64,000 nt of DNA, from assembly GCF_050433565.1 (NCBI RefSeq), contig NZ_JBNPWZ010000001.1, positions 124,001 through 188,000 on the forward strand, in the 5' to 3' direction. This document shows positions 1 through 8,575 of this stretch, piece after piece. A model generated the notes under the pieces. That model did no database searches. It saw nothing but the letters and a program-made list of their open reading frames with translations, and was not told where the DNA came from. Both the position numbers and the translations under genes were made by a program. Position 1 is the stretch's first letter; every line of letters starts with the position of its first letter. This DNA is from Ornithinibacillus bavariensis. Its GTDB lineage: Bacteria > Bacillota > Bacilli > Bacillales > Amphibacillaceae.

Positions 1-566
1 ATCCAGCAGATATTTATCGCACAGATGAATTGATTAAGGAGCTTTTTCCAGAAAATGAAGCATTAATCCGTTGGATAGATATGGCTAGAGAGCGTGTGGC
101 TTTTCAAGGATTACCATCTCGAATTTGTTGGCTAGGGTATGGGGAACGCGTGAAAATGGGATTAGCAATTAATGAATTAGTGCGTAAAGGTGAATTGAAA
201 GCGCCTATAGTTATTGGGCGTGACCACCTTGATTGCGGTTCCGTTGCTTCACCAAACCGTGAAACGGAGGGGATGCAGGATGGTAGTGATGCAGTTGGTG
301 ACTGGGCAGTACTTAATGCATTAATTAATACTGCAGCAGGTGGGTCTTGGATTTCTTTCCACCATGGTGGAGGTGTCGGAATGGGATATTCACTTCATGC
401 TGGAATGGTAGCTGTTGCGGATGGCTCGGAATTAGCTAGGGAGAGACTAGAAAGAGTACTCACTACCGATCCTGGAATGGGGATTATCCGCCATGCCGAT
501 GCGGGCTATGAAAAAGCAATTAATTTTGCAGAGGAACATGATATTACGATTCCTATGAGGAGGTAA
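1..566 (+). CDS. hutU: Urocanate hydratase, C-terminal part (cut by window edge)
   Basis: Urocanate hydratase converts urocanate to imidazolonepropionate, the second step of histidine breakdown, using tightly bound NAD in the cytosol. Only about the last 188 residues are in the window; the open frame runs in from the left edge without a start. The visible part carries the family's conserved C-terminal block, including RDHLDCGSVASP and the glycine-rich ISFHHGGGVGMGYS. It is followed after 4 bases by hutI and then hutG, so the three form one operon. The family identity is clear; the real start and the promoter lie outside the window. Confidence 0.95.
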   Translation, partial: PADIYRTDELIKELFPENEALIRWIDMARERVAFQGLPSRICWLGYGERVKMGLAINELVRKGELKAPIVIGRDHLDCGSVASPNRETEGMQDGSDAVGDWAVLNALINTAAGGSWISFHHGGGVGMGYSLHAGMVAVADGSELARERLERVLTTDPGMGIIRHADAGYEKAINFAEEHDITIPMRR

Positions 567-570
567 TAAA

Positions 571-1824
571 GTGCAGGTTGATATTCTAATAACAAATATT
601 GGTGAGTTACTGCCCATGGATAAAAAGGGCCCTGTTCGAGGGAAGGCAATGTCTGAACTAACTGTTTGGCACGATGCTGCAATTGGGATAAAGAATGACC
701 AAGTAGTTTGGATTGGGTCAGGAGATGAAGCTAAAGTTCTAGAAGCTTCGAATGTAATGGATGCAAAAGGTAGGCTTGTTACCCCTGGATTAGTTGACCC
801 ACATACCCACCTCGTTTTTGGTGGGTCCCGTGAAAAGGAAATGGCGCTTAAGCAACAAGGAATTCCGTACTTAGAAATTTTAAAGCAAGGTGGAGGAATA
901 TTATCTACGGTAAGAGCAACACAAGCAGCATCCTTTGAGGAGCTTTTAGAAAAAGCACTCTTTCATCTTGATCGGATGGCAATGCATGGCATTACAACTG
1001 TTGAAGCAAAAAGTGGCTATGGGCTTGACCATGATACAGAAATGAAGCAGCTTCGGGTGGTAAAAGAAGCAAATGAGAAGCATCCATTGGATATTGTTTC
1101 TACCTTTTTAGGTGCACATGCTATTCCAGAAGATTATAAGAATAATCCAGAGGCATTTTTGGTATACATGAGTGAGCTTTTTGAACCAATACGAGAAGAG
1201 AGGCTTGCAGAGTTTGTTGATATTTTTACTGAAACAGGTGTATTCTCTGTTCCGCAGTCGCGTAGATATTTAATGAAGGCAAAGGAAATGGGATTCGGTC
1301 TTAAAATACATGCCGATGAGATTGATACACTAGGTGGGACGGAGCTTGCGGTAGAACTAGGTGCAGTAAGTGGAGATCACTTAGCAGTTACCTCTGACGA
1401 AGGAATAGAAAAACTAGCAAACTCCGATACTATCGGTGTTATTTTGCCAGGCACTAGCTTTTATCTTGGTAAAGATGATTATGCAAGAGCAAGACAAATG
1501 ATAGACGCTGGTGCAGCTATCGCTATTTCAACTGATTTCAATCCAGGTAGTTCGGTGACGGAAAACCTTCAGCTCATTATGTCTATTGCGGCATTAAAAC
1601 TGAGACTATCCCCTGAAGAAATTTGGCATGCAGTTACGGTAAATGCTGCACATGCTATTGGAAGAGGAGAAGTTGCAGGTTCAATTGCAGTTGGTAGGAA
1701 GGCAGATATCGTTTTATGGGATGCACCAAATTATTTATATATCCCGTATCATTATGGGGTAAACCATGCTAATACCGTCATTAAAAATGGAAAAGTAATT
1801 TTTGAAAGGCAGGCGATACGATGA
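571..1824 (+). CDS. hutI: Imidazolonepropionase
   Basis: This amidohydrolase hydrolyses imidazolone-5-propionate to N-formimino-L-glutamate, the third step of histidine degradation. The 417-residue length is normal for the family. The metal-binding HTH pair is seen in VDPHTHLVFGG (His77 and His79), and a second conserved block is HADEIDTLGGTELA near residue 248. Translation starts at GTG, set by an AGGAGG site that overlaps the end of hutU. Its own stop overlaps the hutG start by four bases (ATGA), which implies translational coupling in a hutU-hutI-hutG operon. Confidence 0.96.
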   Translation: MQVDILITNIGELLPMDKKGPVRGKAMSELTVWHDAAIGIKNDQVVWIGSGDEAKVLEASNVMDAKGRLVTPGLVDPHTHLVFGGSREKEMALKQQGIPYLEILKQGGGILSTVRATQAASFEELLEKALFHLDRMAMHGITTVEAKSGYGLDHDTEMKQLRVVKEANEKHPLDIVSTFLGAHAIPEDYKNNPEAFLVYMSELFEPIREERLAEFVDIFTETGVFSVPQSRRYLMKAKEMGFGLKIHADEIDTLGGTELAVELGAVSGDHLAVTSDEGIEKLANSDTIGVILPGTSFYLGKDDYARARQMIDAGAAIAISTDFNPGSSVTENLQLIMSIAALKLRLSPEEIWHAVTVNAAHAIGRGEVAGSIAVGRKADIVLWDAPNYLYIPYHYGVNHANTVIKNGKVIFERQAIR

Positions 1825-2771
1825 CAGAAATACGTCATTTGAGGCCTGCTGGTAAAGCTATTTTTAAGGACCGCTATACAACGAAGGCAAAGGAGCTATT
1901 AACGAACTGGCTACCAAGAAAGAGTGCTAAATACGGAATTATCGGTCTCCCATTATCCAAATCATCCATTAGTTATTCTGGTGCGGCATTTGCTCCCGGT
2001 GCCATCCGTGAAGCACTACAAAGCTACTCGAATTATGCCGGAGAGATTGGTATAGAGTTGACAGATGAGATAATAGACTTTGGGGACTTAGAAATGCACC
2101 CTACCGATACCATCGGAAATCATACTCGGTTATATGAGGGATTATCGGATATTTACCAGACAAAGGCTGTAAATAATTGGTTTTTATTAGGTGGGGATCA
2201 CTCTGTCAGCTATGCTTCTATTCGCGCTTTTAAGGAGCAACTTGGCTCGGTTGGTATTATCCAGTTCGATGCCCATCATGATCTACGGAATATGGAAGAT
2301 GGTGGACCAACAAATGGAACGCCATTTAGAAGGTTGCTAGAGGAAGGGATTATAGATGGACGGGATTTAGTCCAAATTGGAATCCGTGATTTTACGAATG
2401 CCAAGCAGTATCATAATTATGCTATGGAACAGGGAGTAACCGTTTATACAATGGCAACTGTGCGAGAAATTGGGCTGAATGCTATTTTAGAACAAGAGAT
2501 TGACAGATTAGCAAAGTGCACCAACCATATTTATCTATCAGTGGATATGGATGTCTTGGATCAGGCATTTGCCCCTGGGTGTCCAGCAATCGGTCCTGGT
2601 GGGATGGATAGTACTACATTATTGAATGGAATTCACTTCGCTGCACAGCATGAATGTGTAAAAGCAATGGATATCGTAGAAATTGATCCAACGATAGATA
2701 TTCGGAATATGACAAGCCGTGTAGCAGCATATGTATTATTAGAATATATGAAGGGGAAGGCTAGTATGTAA
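1821..2771 (+). CDS. hutG: Formimidoylglutamase
   Basis: HutG is a manganese ureohydrolase of the arginase fold that cleaves N-formimino-L-glutamate to glutamate and formamide, ending the histidine pathway. The family metal ligands are visible in three blocks: GGDHSVSY (His127), QFDAHHDLR (Asp150 to Asp154) and SVDMDVLDQAFAPG. At 316 residues it is full length. The ATG overlaps the hutI stop. A strong hairpin follows directly after the stop codon, so it is the last gene of the operon. Agmatinase is an alternative for this fold, but the hut context decides. Confidence 0.95.
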   Translation: MTEIRHLRPAGKAIFKDRYTTKAKELLTNWLPRKSAKYGIIGLPLSKSSISYSGAAFAPGAIREALQSYSNYAGEIGIELTDEIIDFGDLEMHPTDTIGNHTRLYEGLSDIYQTKAVNNWFLLGGDHSVSYASIRAFKEQLGSVGIIQFDAHHDLRNMEDGGPTNGTPFRRLLEEGIIDGRDLVQIGIRDFTNAKQYHNYAMEQGVTVYTMATVREIGLNAILEQEIDRLAKCTNHIYLSVDMDVLDQAFAPGCPAIGPGGMDSTTLLNGIHFAAQHECVKAMDIVEIDPTIDIRNMTSRVAAYVLLEYMKGKASM

Positions 2772-2794
2772 AAAAAGTCCCCAGCCTGGGGACT
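2771..2794. terminator. Terminator between hutG and the convergent HxlR gene
   Basis: A perfect nine-base inverted repeat (AGTCCCCAG / CTGGGGACT) separated by one base sits right after the hutG stop. The run of T that a Rho-independent terminator needs lies on the minus-strand side, so it works best for transcription of the HxlR gene, and could also close the hut operon. Confidence 0.75.
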
Positions 2795-3014
2795 AAATTA
2801 AACATTCGACAAATCTTTCTATTAGAGGGATTCTAATAGAACACAGTTTGCTAAGGAAAGTTAAAATTACATAAAGAAGTATTTTAATAGACTTAGGTTA
2901 ATCTTGATTTATTCGTAATGCCTATTTGTCTGGCTCTAAAAGTCCAATCACCATCGATGAGAGCTAAAATGTTAATTGGCTATACTCTTCCAATATGCGT
3001 TAATGGTTAACAGC

Positions 3015-3338
3015 CTATGCTTCTTCTAATTCTTCCTTTGTAATCCATTTATTTGCCCAGTCCTGGATGTCTTCAATAACAGGACGAAGTGATTCACCTT
3101 TTTTGGATAGTGAATATTCAATACGAACTGGAAATTCGGAATATATATTTCGATCGACGATGCCTTCTTTTTCAAGCATCTTTAGACGGTCAGAAAGTAG
3201 TCTCCCACTAATAGGTAAACTGGATTCCATTTCAGAGAAACGCTTAGCACCGTCTAACAATTCAAAAAGAATAAGTCCGACCCAGCGTTTACTGATAATT
3301 TGCATGGCTTTTTCAAAACGTGGGCATAGTTCACTCAC
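3015..3338 (-). CDS. HxlR-family winged-helix transcriptional regulator
   Basis: A 107-residue MarR/HxlR-type DNA-binding protein. The conserved HxlR pattern is clear: an N-terminal CPRFEKAMQIISKRW, then the recognition region RFSEMESSLPISGRLLSDRLKML, and the wing PVRIEYSLSKKG. Cys5 is in the position of the redox-sensing cysteine found in members such as HypR, so a thiol-stress role is possible but is inference. Translation begins at GTG with a GAGGTGA site. It is divergent from the M29 aminopeptidase across about 200 bases, so it may control itself and that neighbour. Its target cannot be read from the sequence. Confidence 0.9.
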   Translation of the reverse strand: MSELCPRFEKAMQIISKRWVGLILFELLDGAKRFSEMESSLPISGRLLSDRLKMLEKEGIVDRNIYSEFPVRIEYSLSKKGESLRPVIEDIQDWANKWITKEELEEA

Positions 3339-3537
3339 TCAGATCACCTCACTATCGGCATCGGAAGTCTTCATTAGCTTACAAAAAGTAACTATAACAA
3401 TTTTAACATAACGTAATGAAGAAGTAAAATACAAAAAATGACACCAAAACTGGTTATACGAATATATGTTAGTTGGATATTTTAGTATTTTATGAAATAA
3501 TAACAATACAATGAATTTAATATTTGGAGGTTTCAAT

Positions 3538-4782
3538 ATGGTATCACAGCAAACACAAGAGAAATATGCAGAATTAGCTTTACGTAAAGGTGTAAATATA
3601 CAAAAAGGTCAAGCATTAATGATTAACTCTACCATTGAGGGCGCAGAGTTTACAAAGATTGTTGCAAAAAAGGCATATGAGTTAGGTGCAAAGGATGTAC
3701 ATATTATCTGGGGAGATGATGATTTAACACTTTGGAAATATCAATATGCTCCAGATGAGGTATTAGAGCACTTTCCAGAGTGGAAGGTAAAGCTACACGA
3801 TATGTACGCTGAAGATGGAGCGGCAGTTCTTTCGATTCGATCAACAAATCCAGATTTATTAAAGGATATTGATCCTACAAAAGTAGCTAAAGCAAATAAA
3901 GCGGCAGCACTTGCAATGACAAATTTTCGTAAGTATACAATGAACGACAAAATTACATGGTCTATTATTTCGATTCCAACAGGTGATTGGGCACAGAAAA
4001 TTTTCCCGGAAAAATCTCGTGAAGATGCAATAGCAAGTCTCTGGGATGCTATCATTAAAATTGTTCGTGTTGACCAAGAAGATCCGATTAAAGCATGGGA
4101 TGAGCATAATGCAACCTTAAAAACGGCTCGTGAAATCTTAAATGATAAGAACTATAAAAAGCTGGTATTCAAAGCACCAGGTACAGATTTGGAAATGGAG
4201 CTTCCAGAAGGACATATTTGGAAGGGTGGTTCTGCAGTATCAGAAAAGGGGATTACATTTAATCCAAACATGCCAACAGAGGAAGTTTTCTCCATGCCAC
4301 ATAAATATGGTGTAAATGGAACGGTATCAAGTACAAAGCCATTAAATTATGGTGGAAGCCTTATCGACAACTTTAGCCTAACATTCAAAGACGGAAAGGT
4401 TGTTGATTTCAAGGCTGAAGTAGGTGAAGATACATTAAAACATCTACTTGAAACAGATGAAGGTGCAAGTCGTATCGGAGAAATTGCTCTAGTGCCACAC
4501 GAATCTCCTGTTTCTCAATCAGGCTTAATCTTCTACAACACATTATTTGATGAAAATGCATCTTGTCATATCGCACTTGGTAAAGCGTACCCAACGAATG
4601 TGAAGGGTGGATCAGCTATGAGTGAGGTGGAACTAGATAAGGCTGGTGTCAATGATAGCCTTGTACACGTGGACTTCATGATTGGCTCTGAGAAGCTTGA
4701 TATCGATGGTGTAAAAGCAGATGGATCAACAGAACCGGTATTCCGAAATGGAACATGGGCACTGGATATGAAGGGGAAATAA
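3538..4782 (+). CDS. ampS: Aminopeptidase, M29 (thermophilic metallo) family
   Basis: A cytosolic metal-dependent aminopeptidase of family M29 (AmpS/aminopeptidase II type), which removes N-terminal residues from peptides. The 414-residue length from the chosen ATG at 3538 fits the family; that ATG has GGAGG 7 bases upstream, while an in-frame ATG at 3511 has no ribosome site. Metal-ligand regions are seen in the C-terminal half: IALVPHESP, DENASCHIALGKAY and LVHVDFMIGSEKLDIDG. It stands alone between a divergent HxlR gene and its own terminator. Substrate preference cannot be judged from sequence. Confidence 0.93.
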   Translation: MVSQQTQEKYAELALRKGVNIQKGQALMINSTIEGAEFTKIVAKKAYELGAKDVHIIWGDDDLTLWKYQYAPDEVLEHFPEWKVKLHDMYAEDGAAVLSIRSTNPDLLKDIDPTKVAKANKAAALAMTNFRKYTMNDKITWSIISIPTGDWAQKIFPEKSREDAIASLWDAIIKIVRVDQEDPIKAWDEHNATLKTAREILNDKNYKKLVFKAPGTDLEMELPEGHIWKGGSAVSEKGITFNPNMPTEEVFSMPHKYGVNGTVSSTKPLNYGGSLIDNFSLTFKDGKVVDFKAEVGEDTLKHLLETDEGASRIGEIALVPHESPVSQSGLIFYNTLFDENASCHIALGKAYPTNVKGGSAMSEVELDKAGVNDSLVHVDFMIGSEKLDIDGVKADGSTEPVFRNGTWALDMKGK

Positions 4783-4792
4783 GAGCAAAAGA

Positions 4793-4827
4793 AAAACTGT
4801 TACACAGTGAATGTGTAACAGTTTTTT
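4793..4827 (+). terminator. Rho-independent terminator of the M29 aminopeptidase gene
   Basis: A 14-base-pair stem (AAAACTGTTACACA / TGTGTAACAGTTTT) with a five-base loop ends in a run of T, directly after the stop codon. Confidence 0.9.
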
Positions 4828-4912
4828 GTTTAAACGGCAATTTCCTATTGTGAAAAAGGGATACATATCTGTGTTATAATAAATTTGGAAAATTTTGATT
4901 TGGGGGATAAAC

Positions 4913-5686
4913 ATGGATATTATAAAACAAAATTCAATCGCCTGGGACCAAAAAGTAGAGGATGGAGCAACATACACAAAACCAGTCGCAAAAGAGATTA
5001 TAGAAAAGAGTAAAACAGGGGATTGGGAAATAACGGTTACTACTGTAAGAAAAGTACCTAGAGGTTGGTTTCCGGATTCTATAAAAGGATTAAAGATACT
5101 ATGCTTGGCTTCGGGTGGAGGACAACAAGGTCCTGTTTTAGCTGCAGCTGGAGCAGATGTGACCGTTGTGGATATGTCTTTGAAGCAATTAGAGCAGGAT
5201 AAGTATGTGGCAACACGGGATGGGCTGAATATTACAACCATACAAGGCAATATGAAAGACCTTCATTTTTTAGAAGAGGATACATATGACATGATTATCC
5301 ATCCTGTTTCAAATGTATTTGTGGATGATGTTTTACCAGTGTGGAAGGAAGCTGCAAGGGTGCTTAAGGAAGGTGGCATTCTAATCGCTGGATTTACTAA
5401 TCCTCTTCTATATATTTTTGATGATGAAGCGGAAATGAAGGGGAAATTAGAGGTTAAGCATAAAATTCCGTATTCTGATTTAGAAGCACTTTCTAAGGAA
5501 AAGCTAGAGGAGTTTAGAAAAAACAAACAAACGTTTGAATTTGGTCATACATTAGAAGATCAAATTCAAGGACAGATTGATGCTGGCTTTGTTATTACAG
5601 GATTTTATGAGGATGATTTTGGTGGTACAAGATTGTTAGATAATCATATTAAAACATTTATAGCGACACGTGCTTTAAAAAAGTAA
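4913..5686 (+). CDS. Class I SAM-dependent methyltransferase
   Basis: A 257-residue methyltransferase with the Rossmann SAM-binding motif I LCLASGGGQQGPVLA near residue 60 and an acidic motif II at TVVDMSLKQLEQD. The following ILIAGFTNP matches the family's post-motif region. The substrate is unknown; the overall look is that of the UbiE/YodH-like small-molecule methyltransferases. The start at ATG 4913 is preferred because TGGGGGAT lies just upstream, and an upstream TTG at 4895 has no ribosome site. A TATAAT at 4875-4880 may be its -10 element, although no good -35 was found. Confidence 0.88.
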   Translation: MDIIKQNSIAWDQKVEDGATYTKPVAKEIIEKSKTGDWEITVTTVRKVPRGWFPDSIKGLKILCLASGGGQQGPVLAAAGADVTVVDMSLKQLEQDKYVATRDGLNITTIQGNMKDLHFLEEDTYDMIIHPVSNVFVDDVLPVWKEAARVLKEGGILIAGFTNPLLYIFDDEAEMKGKLEVKHKIPYSDLEALSKEKLEEFRKNKQTFEFGHTLEDQIQGQIDAGFVITGFYEDDFGGTRLLDNHIKTFIATRALKK

Positions 5687-5710
5687 CACGATGGAAATGG
5701 ATTGTAGGAT

Positions 5711-6031
5711 ATGAACGTTGGTGAAATAGATACCTTTGTTTTACTTAGACCTATGTTTACGATGCTATTTGTTTTCTCACTCATTATATTGATTCTACTT
5801 ATTGTACCGAAAACGAAGTATTATATGAATGGTTTAATGGTAATCGGATCATCTGTTATGCTATCGGTAATAGCAGCACAGTTATTGTGGACGGAAGGTG
5901 TATTAGCAGACGAGCTTGGCATAGCTGGTGACGTAATATCAATACTATTGTTTGCTGCTATATTAGGTTTAGCAATTTTATCTTGTATCCTTTTTTATGT
6001 ACAGAAGAAGAAAGTCACAGATAGAAAATGA
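5711..6031 (+). CDS. Small membrane protein of unknown function
   Basis: A 106-residue protein that I do not recognise. It has three hydrophobic stretches suited to span the membrane, at about residues 14-33, 40-60 and 74-98, and a lysine-rich C-terminal tail (QKKKVTDRK) likely on the cytosolic side. It follows the methyltransferase gene by 24 bases and is closed by a terminator, so it is probably cotranscribed with it. The ribosome site is weak (an AGGA very near the ATG). No function can be given. Confidence 0.65.
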   Translation: MNVGEIDTFVLLRPMFTMLFVFSLIILILLIVPKTKYYMNGLMVIGSSVMLSVIAAQLLWTEGVLADELGIAGDVISILLFAAILGLAILSCILFYVQKKKVTDRK

Positions 6032-6047
6032 TTCCTTGATAAGGTAA

Positions 6048-6073
6048 AAAGGTATCCATATGTGGATACCTTT
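6048..6073. terminator. Bidirectional terminator between the membrane protein gene and recQ
   Basis: An 11-base-pair perfect stem (AAAGGTATCCA / TGGATACCTTT) with a TATG loop. A T run follows on the minus strand and a shorter one on the plus strand, so it can serve both converging units. Confidence 0.88.
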
Positions 6074-6104
6074 ATCGACATCGAAGAATGATTATTACAA
6101 CTGA

Positions 6105-8252
6105 CTACATAAGCCCATTCTTCACCAGAACAGCTTTTATCTTTGTATAATCATAATCCTCTGGCAATGCCTCTTTAAGTGGCTTTAACTTAGGCTCTTC
6201 TACCACTTCTCTTGTTGCAAGTACCTTTGCCTCCTCTTCATTAGTAAAGAAGATATCCCAAGCAATTGGATAACCATCCTGGAATGCTTTGAAAAGATGA
6301 CTTTCAACTGTAATCGTAGTCATCTCTCGAATAGCGGCTATTTCCTTTATTGATTTTCCGGACTGAAATAGCTTATAGCTTACTAAATGACTTGGGCCTT
6401 CATCTTCTTTTCTTTTTGGTTTGGAAGCATTCTGTGCACTACCAGTAATTTTAATTCTTCTTTTAGCCTCGGGATGATCATTACGCCATTTACGAATAAC
6501 TTCTAAAAAGATATCCCCATATTGGTCGTATTTTTTCTCGCCGATTCCTTTAATTTCAAGCATATCTTCCTTCGTTTCCGGGAAATACCTACTAAGCTCT
6601 TTTAAGGTAACATCTGAAAATAGAACATAGGGTGGAACATTTTGTTCGTCCGCTAGTTTTTTACGTAATTGACGTAACGCATCAAATAAATCCTTATAGT
6701 AATCATCCTCTTCCGTCGTAGGGATGGATACCATGTACATTTCAACAGTTCTACTCCCTTTTAAAACATCGATGGAATTTTTGTTTAGCTTTAATGTTGG
6801 GTATTTCCCCTCTTCTGTTGCAAGCAATTGTTCAGCAATCAAAAAGTGAATTTTTTCAGTGATTTCCTTCTCTGTATAGGTAGACAATAGCCCATAGGTA
6901 GTCAGGTTGTGAAGTTGGAACTCTTTCAGCTTTTTATCGTTAGAACCTTTTAATACCTTGGCAGTCATGCTAACACCAAATCGCTCTCCCATGCGTTTAA
7001 CACAGGATAAAATCATTTGTGCTTCTTCAGTAATGTCTGTTTTTTCTGTCTTGCTAACACAGTTGCTACAGCGACCACAATTTATATGCTCGGAGCTATC
7101 ATTAAAATAATCTAAAATATACGTATGTAAGCAGCTCTGGGTATGGCAATAATTAACCATTGCCTGTAATTTCCTATACTCATTTTGTTTCGCATTTTCA
7201 TCCATCAAGGAGCGCTCAATTAAAAACTTTTGCAGTTGAATGTCCTGTGGTGAAAATAACAAAATACAGTCACTGTTTTCTCCATCGCGCCCCGCCCTAC
7301 CAGCTTCCTGATAATAGGATTCAATATTCATTGGCATGGCATAGTGAATCACATAACGAACATTGCTTTTATCAATACCCATTCCAAAAGCGTTAGTGGC
7401 GATCATAACTTGCTTCTCGTCATGTATAAAGGCTGCTTGCTCCTCTTTACGTTCATTTTCAGACATCCCAGCATGGTATTTCGCAACATTGACTCCTCTT
7501 TTTAATAATTGCTCATAAATAGCGTCTGCCTGTTTTCGCGTAGCTGTATAAATGATACCAGAATCATCTAGATGATCCTCTAAATAAGAACGGATAAAGG
7601 AAAAACGATCACGTCCTTTTATAATATGAAATGTGAGATTTTCTCTCGCAAAACCGGTATTAATGACATGCTGCGCTTCAATCTGAAGTAATGTCTGTAT
7701 ATCAGCAATTACCTCTTCAGTAGCTGTAGCGGTTAATGCCATAAATACAGGGATATTGCCAAGCTTTTTTAAATTTGGAACAATAGACCGGTAGCTTGGA
7801 CGGAAATCATGCCCCCATTGAGAGATACAGTGGGCTTCATCAAAAGCAACCAGAGAAATGTTAAGCTGCTTCATTGTATTTATAAATGTCTGGGATTCAA
7901 ATCTTTCGGGAGCAACATAGACAAATTTATATTGGCCTTTAACTATTTCTTCCATTCGACTATCCTGTTCGGAATTGGTTAAGGAGCTGTTAATAAAGGT
8001 TGCTGAAATTCCTAATGCAACTAATGAATCGACCTGATCCTTCATGAGGGATATTAGTGGAGAAATGATAATAGCTGTTCCATCTAAAATAAGACCCGGT
8101 ATTTGATAGCAAATTGACTTGCCACCACCTGTTGGCATAACAGCTAACGTATTCGTTGCAGACAGAACACGGCTAATTACTTCGTTCTGTCCAGGCCGAA
8201 AAGCATCATAGCCAAAGTAACTTTTAAGGACTTTTTCTTTATCTTGAATCAT
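6105..8252 (-). CDS. recQ: ATP-dependent DNA helicase RecQ
   Basis: RecQ unwinds DNA 3' to 5' in recombination repair. The 715-residue protein shows the helicase motifs in order: Walker A PTGGGKSICYQ (about 40-50), the DEAH box DEAHCISQWGHDFRP (from 138), and the arginine-finger block YYQEAGRAGRDG. The zinc-binding cysteines CHTQSC and CGRCSNC follow, then a winged-helix RQC region, an HRDC domain (LRQLRKKLADEQNVPPYV), and a C-terminal helix-turn-helix-like extension ending at the stop. The ATG at 8252 is chosen because AAGGAGGA precedes it; the open frame extends 32 codons further without a ribosome site. Confidence 0.96.
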   Translation of the reverse strand: MIQDKEKVLKSYFGYDAFRPGQNEVISRVLSATNTLAVMPTGGGKSICYQIPGLILDGTAIIISPLISLMKDQVDSLVALGISATFINSSLTNSEQDSRMEEIVKGQYKFVYVAPERFESQTFINTMKQLNISLVAFDEAHCISQWGHDFRPSYRSIVPNLKKLGNIPVFMALTATATEEVIADIQTLLQIEAQHVINTGFARENLTFHIIKGRDRFSFIRSYLEDHLDDSGIIYTATRKQADAIYEQLLKRGVNVAKYHAGMSENERKEEQAAFIHDEKQVMIATNAFGMGIDKSNVRYVIHYAMPMNIESYYQEAGRAGRDGENSDCILLFSPQDIQLQKFLIERSLMDENAKQNEYRKLQAMVNYCHTQSCLHTYILDYFNDSSEHINCGRCSNCVSKTEKTDITEEAQMILSCVKRMGERFGVSMTAKVLKGSNDKKLKEFQLHNLTTYGLLSTYTEKEITEKIHFLIAEQLLATEEGKYPTLKLNKNSIDVLKGSRTVEMYMVSIPTTEEDDYYKDLFDALRQLRKKLADEQNVPPYVLFSDVTLKELSRYFPETKEDMLEIKGIGEKKYDQYGDIFLEVIRKWRNDHPEAKRRIKITGSAQNASKPKRKEDEGPSHLVSYKLFQSGKSIKEIAAIREMTTITVESHLFKAFQDGYPIAWDIFFTNEEEAKVLATREVVEEPKLKPLKEALPEDYDYTKIKAVLVKNGLM

Positions 8253-8575
8253 GATACTCCTCCTTCCACTGTTCATCCTACCATAATTTAAAGGTTTAAA
8301 CGAATCGTAAAAACTCGACTTTATAGTCCGAAACATGCTTTCATTCATCAGAATGACTAGCAGAAAAAAGAAGTATTTCCTTTATGTATATCGAGAAAAT
8401 AAGTTTTGGAAAAAAGTAAATACTACTAAAAAGAAATTTTTGTAAAATAAATACGATGTCATCAACATTTATCCAATATGTAACTAAACCTTATAGGAAT
8501 TTTAAGGATAAAACGGTTTACTTTTTTAAAGTGGACATTTAGAATGTCCTTATATTTGTAATTAGGGGGTATGTA
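8253..8575. other. Intergenic region between recQ and the antiporter gene
   Basis: About 320 bases with no gene that I can support. It must hold the divergent promoters of recQ and the antiporter. The one clear structure is a perfect inverted repeat GGACATT-TAG-AATGTCC at 8533-8549, about 27 bases before the antiporter ATG, which could be an operator or a small RNA hairpin. Confidence 0.5.

Noticed and set aside
3067..3411. 114-codon plus-strand open frame across the HxlR gene
   Set aside because: It is the shadow of a clearly recognised HxlR gene on the other strand.
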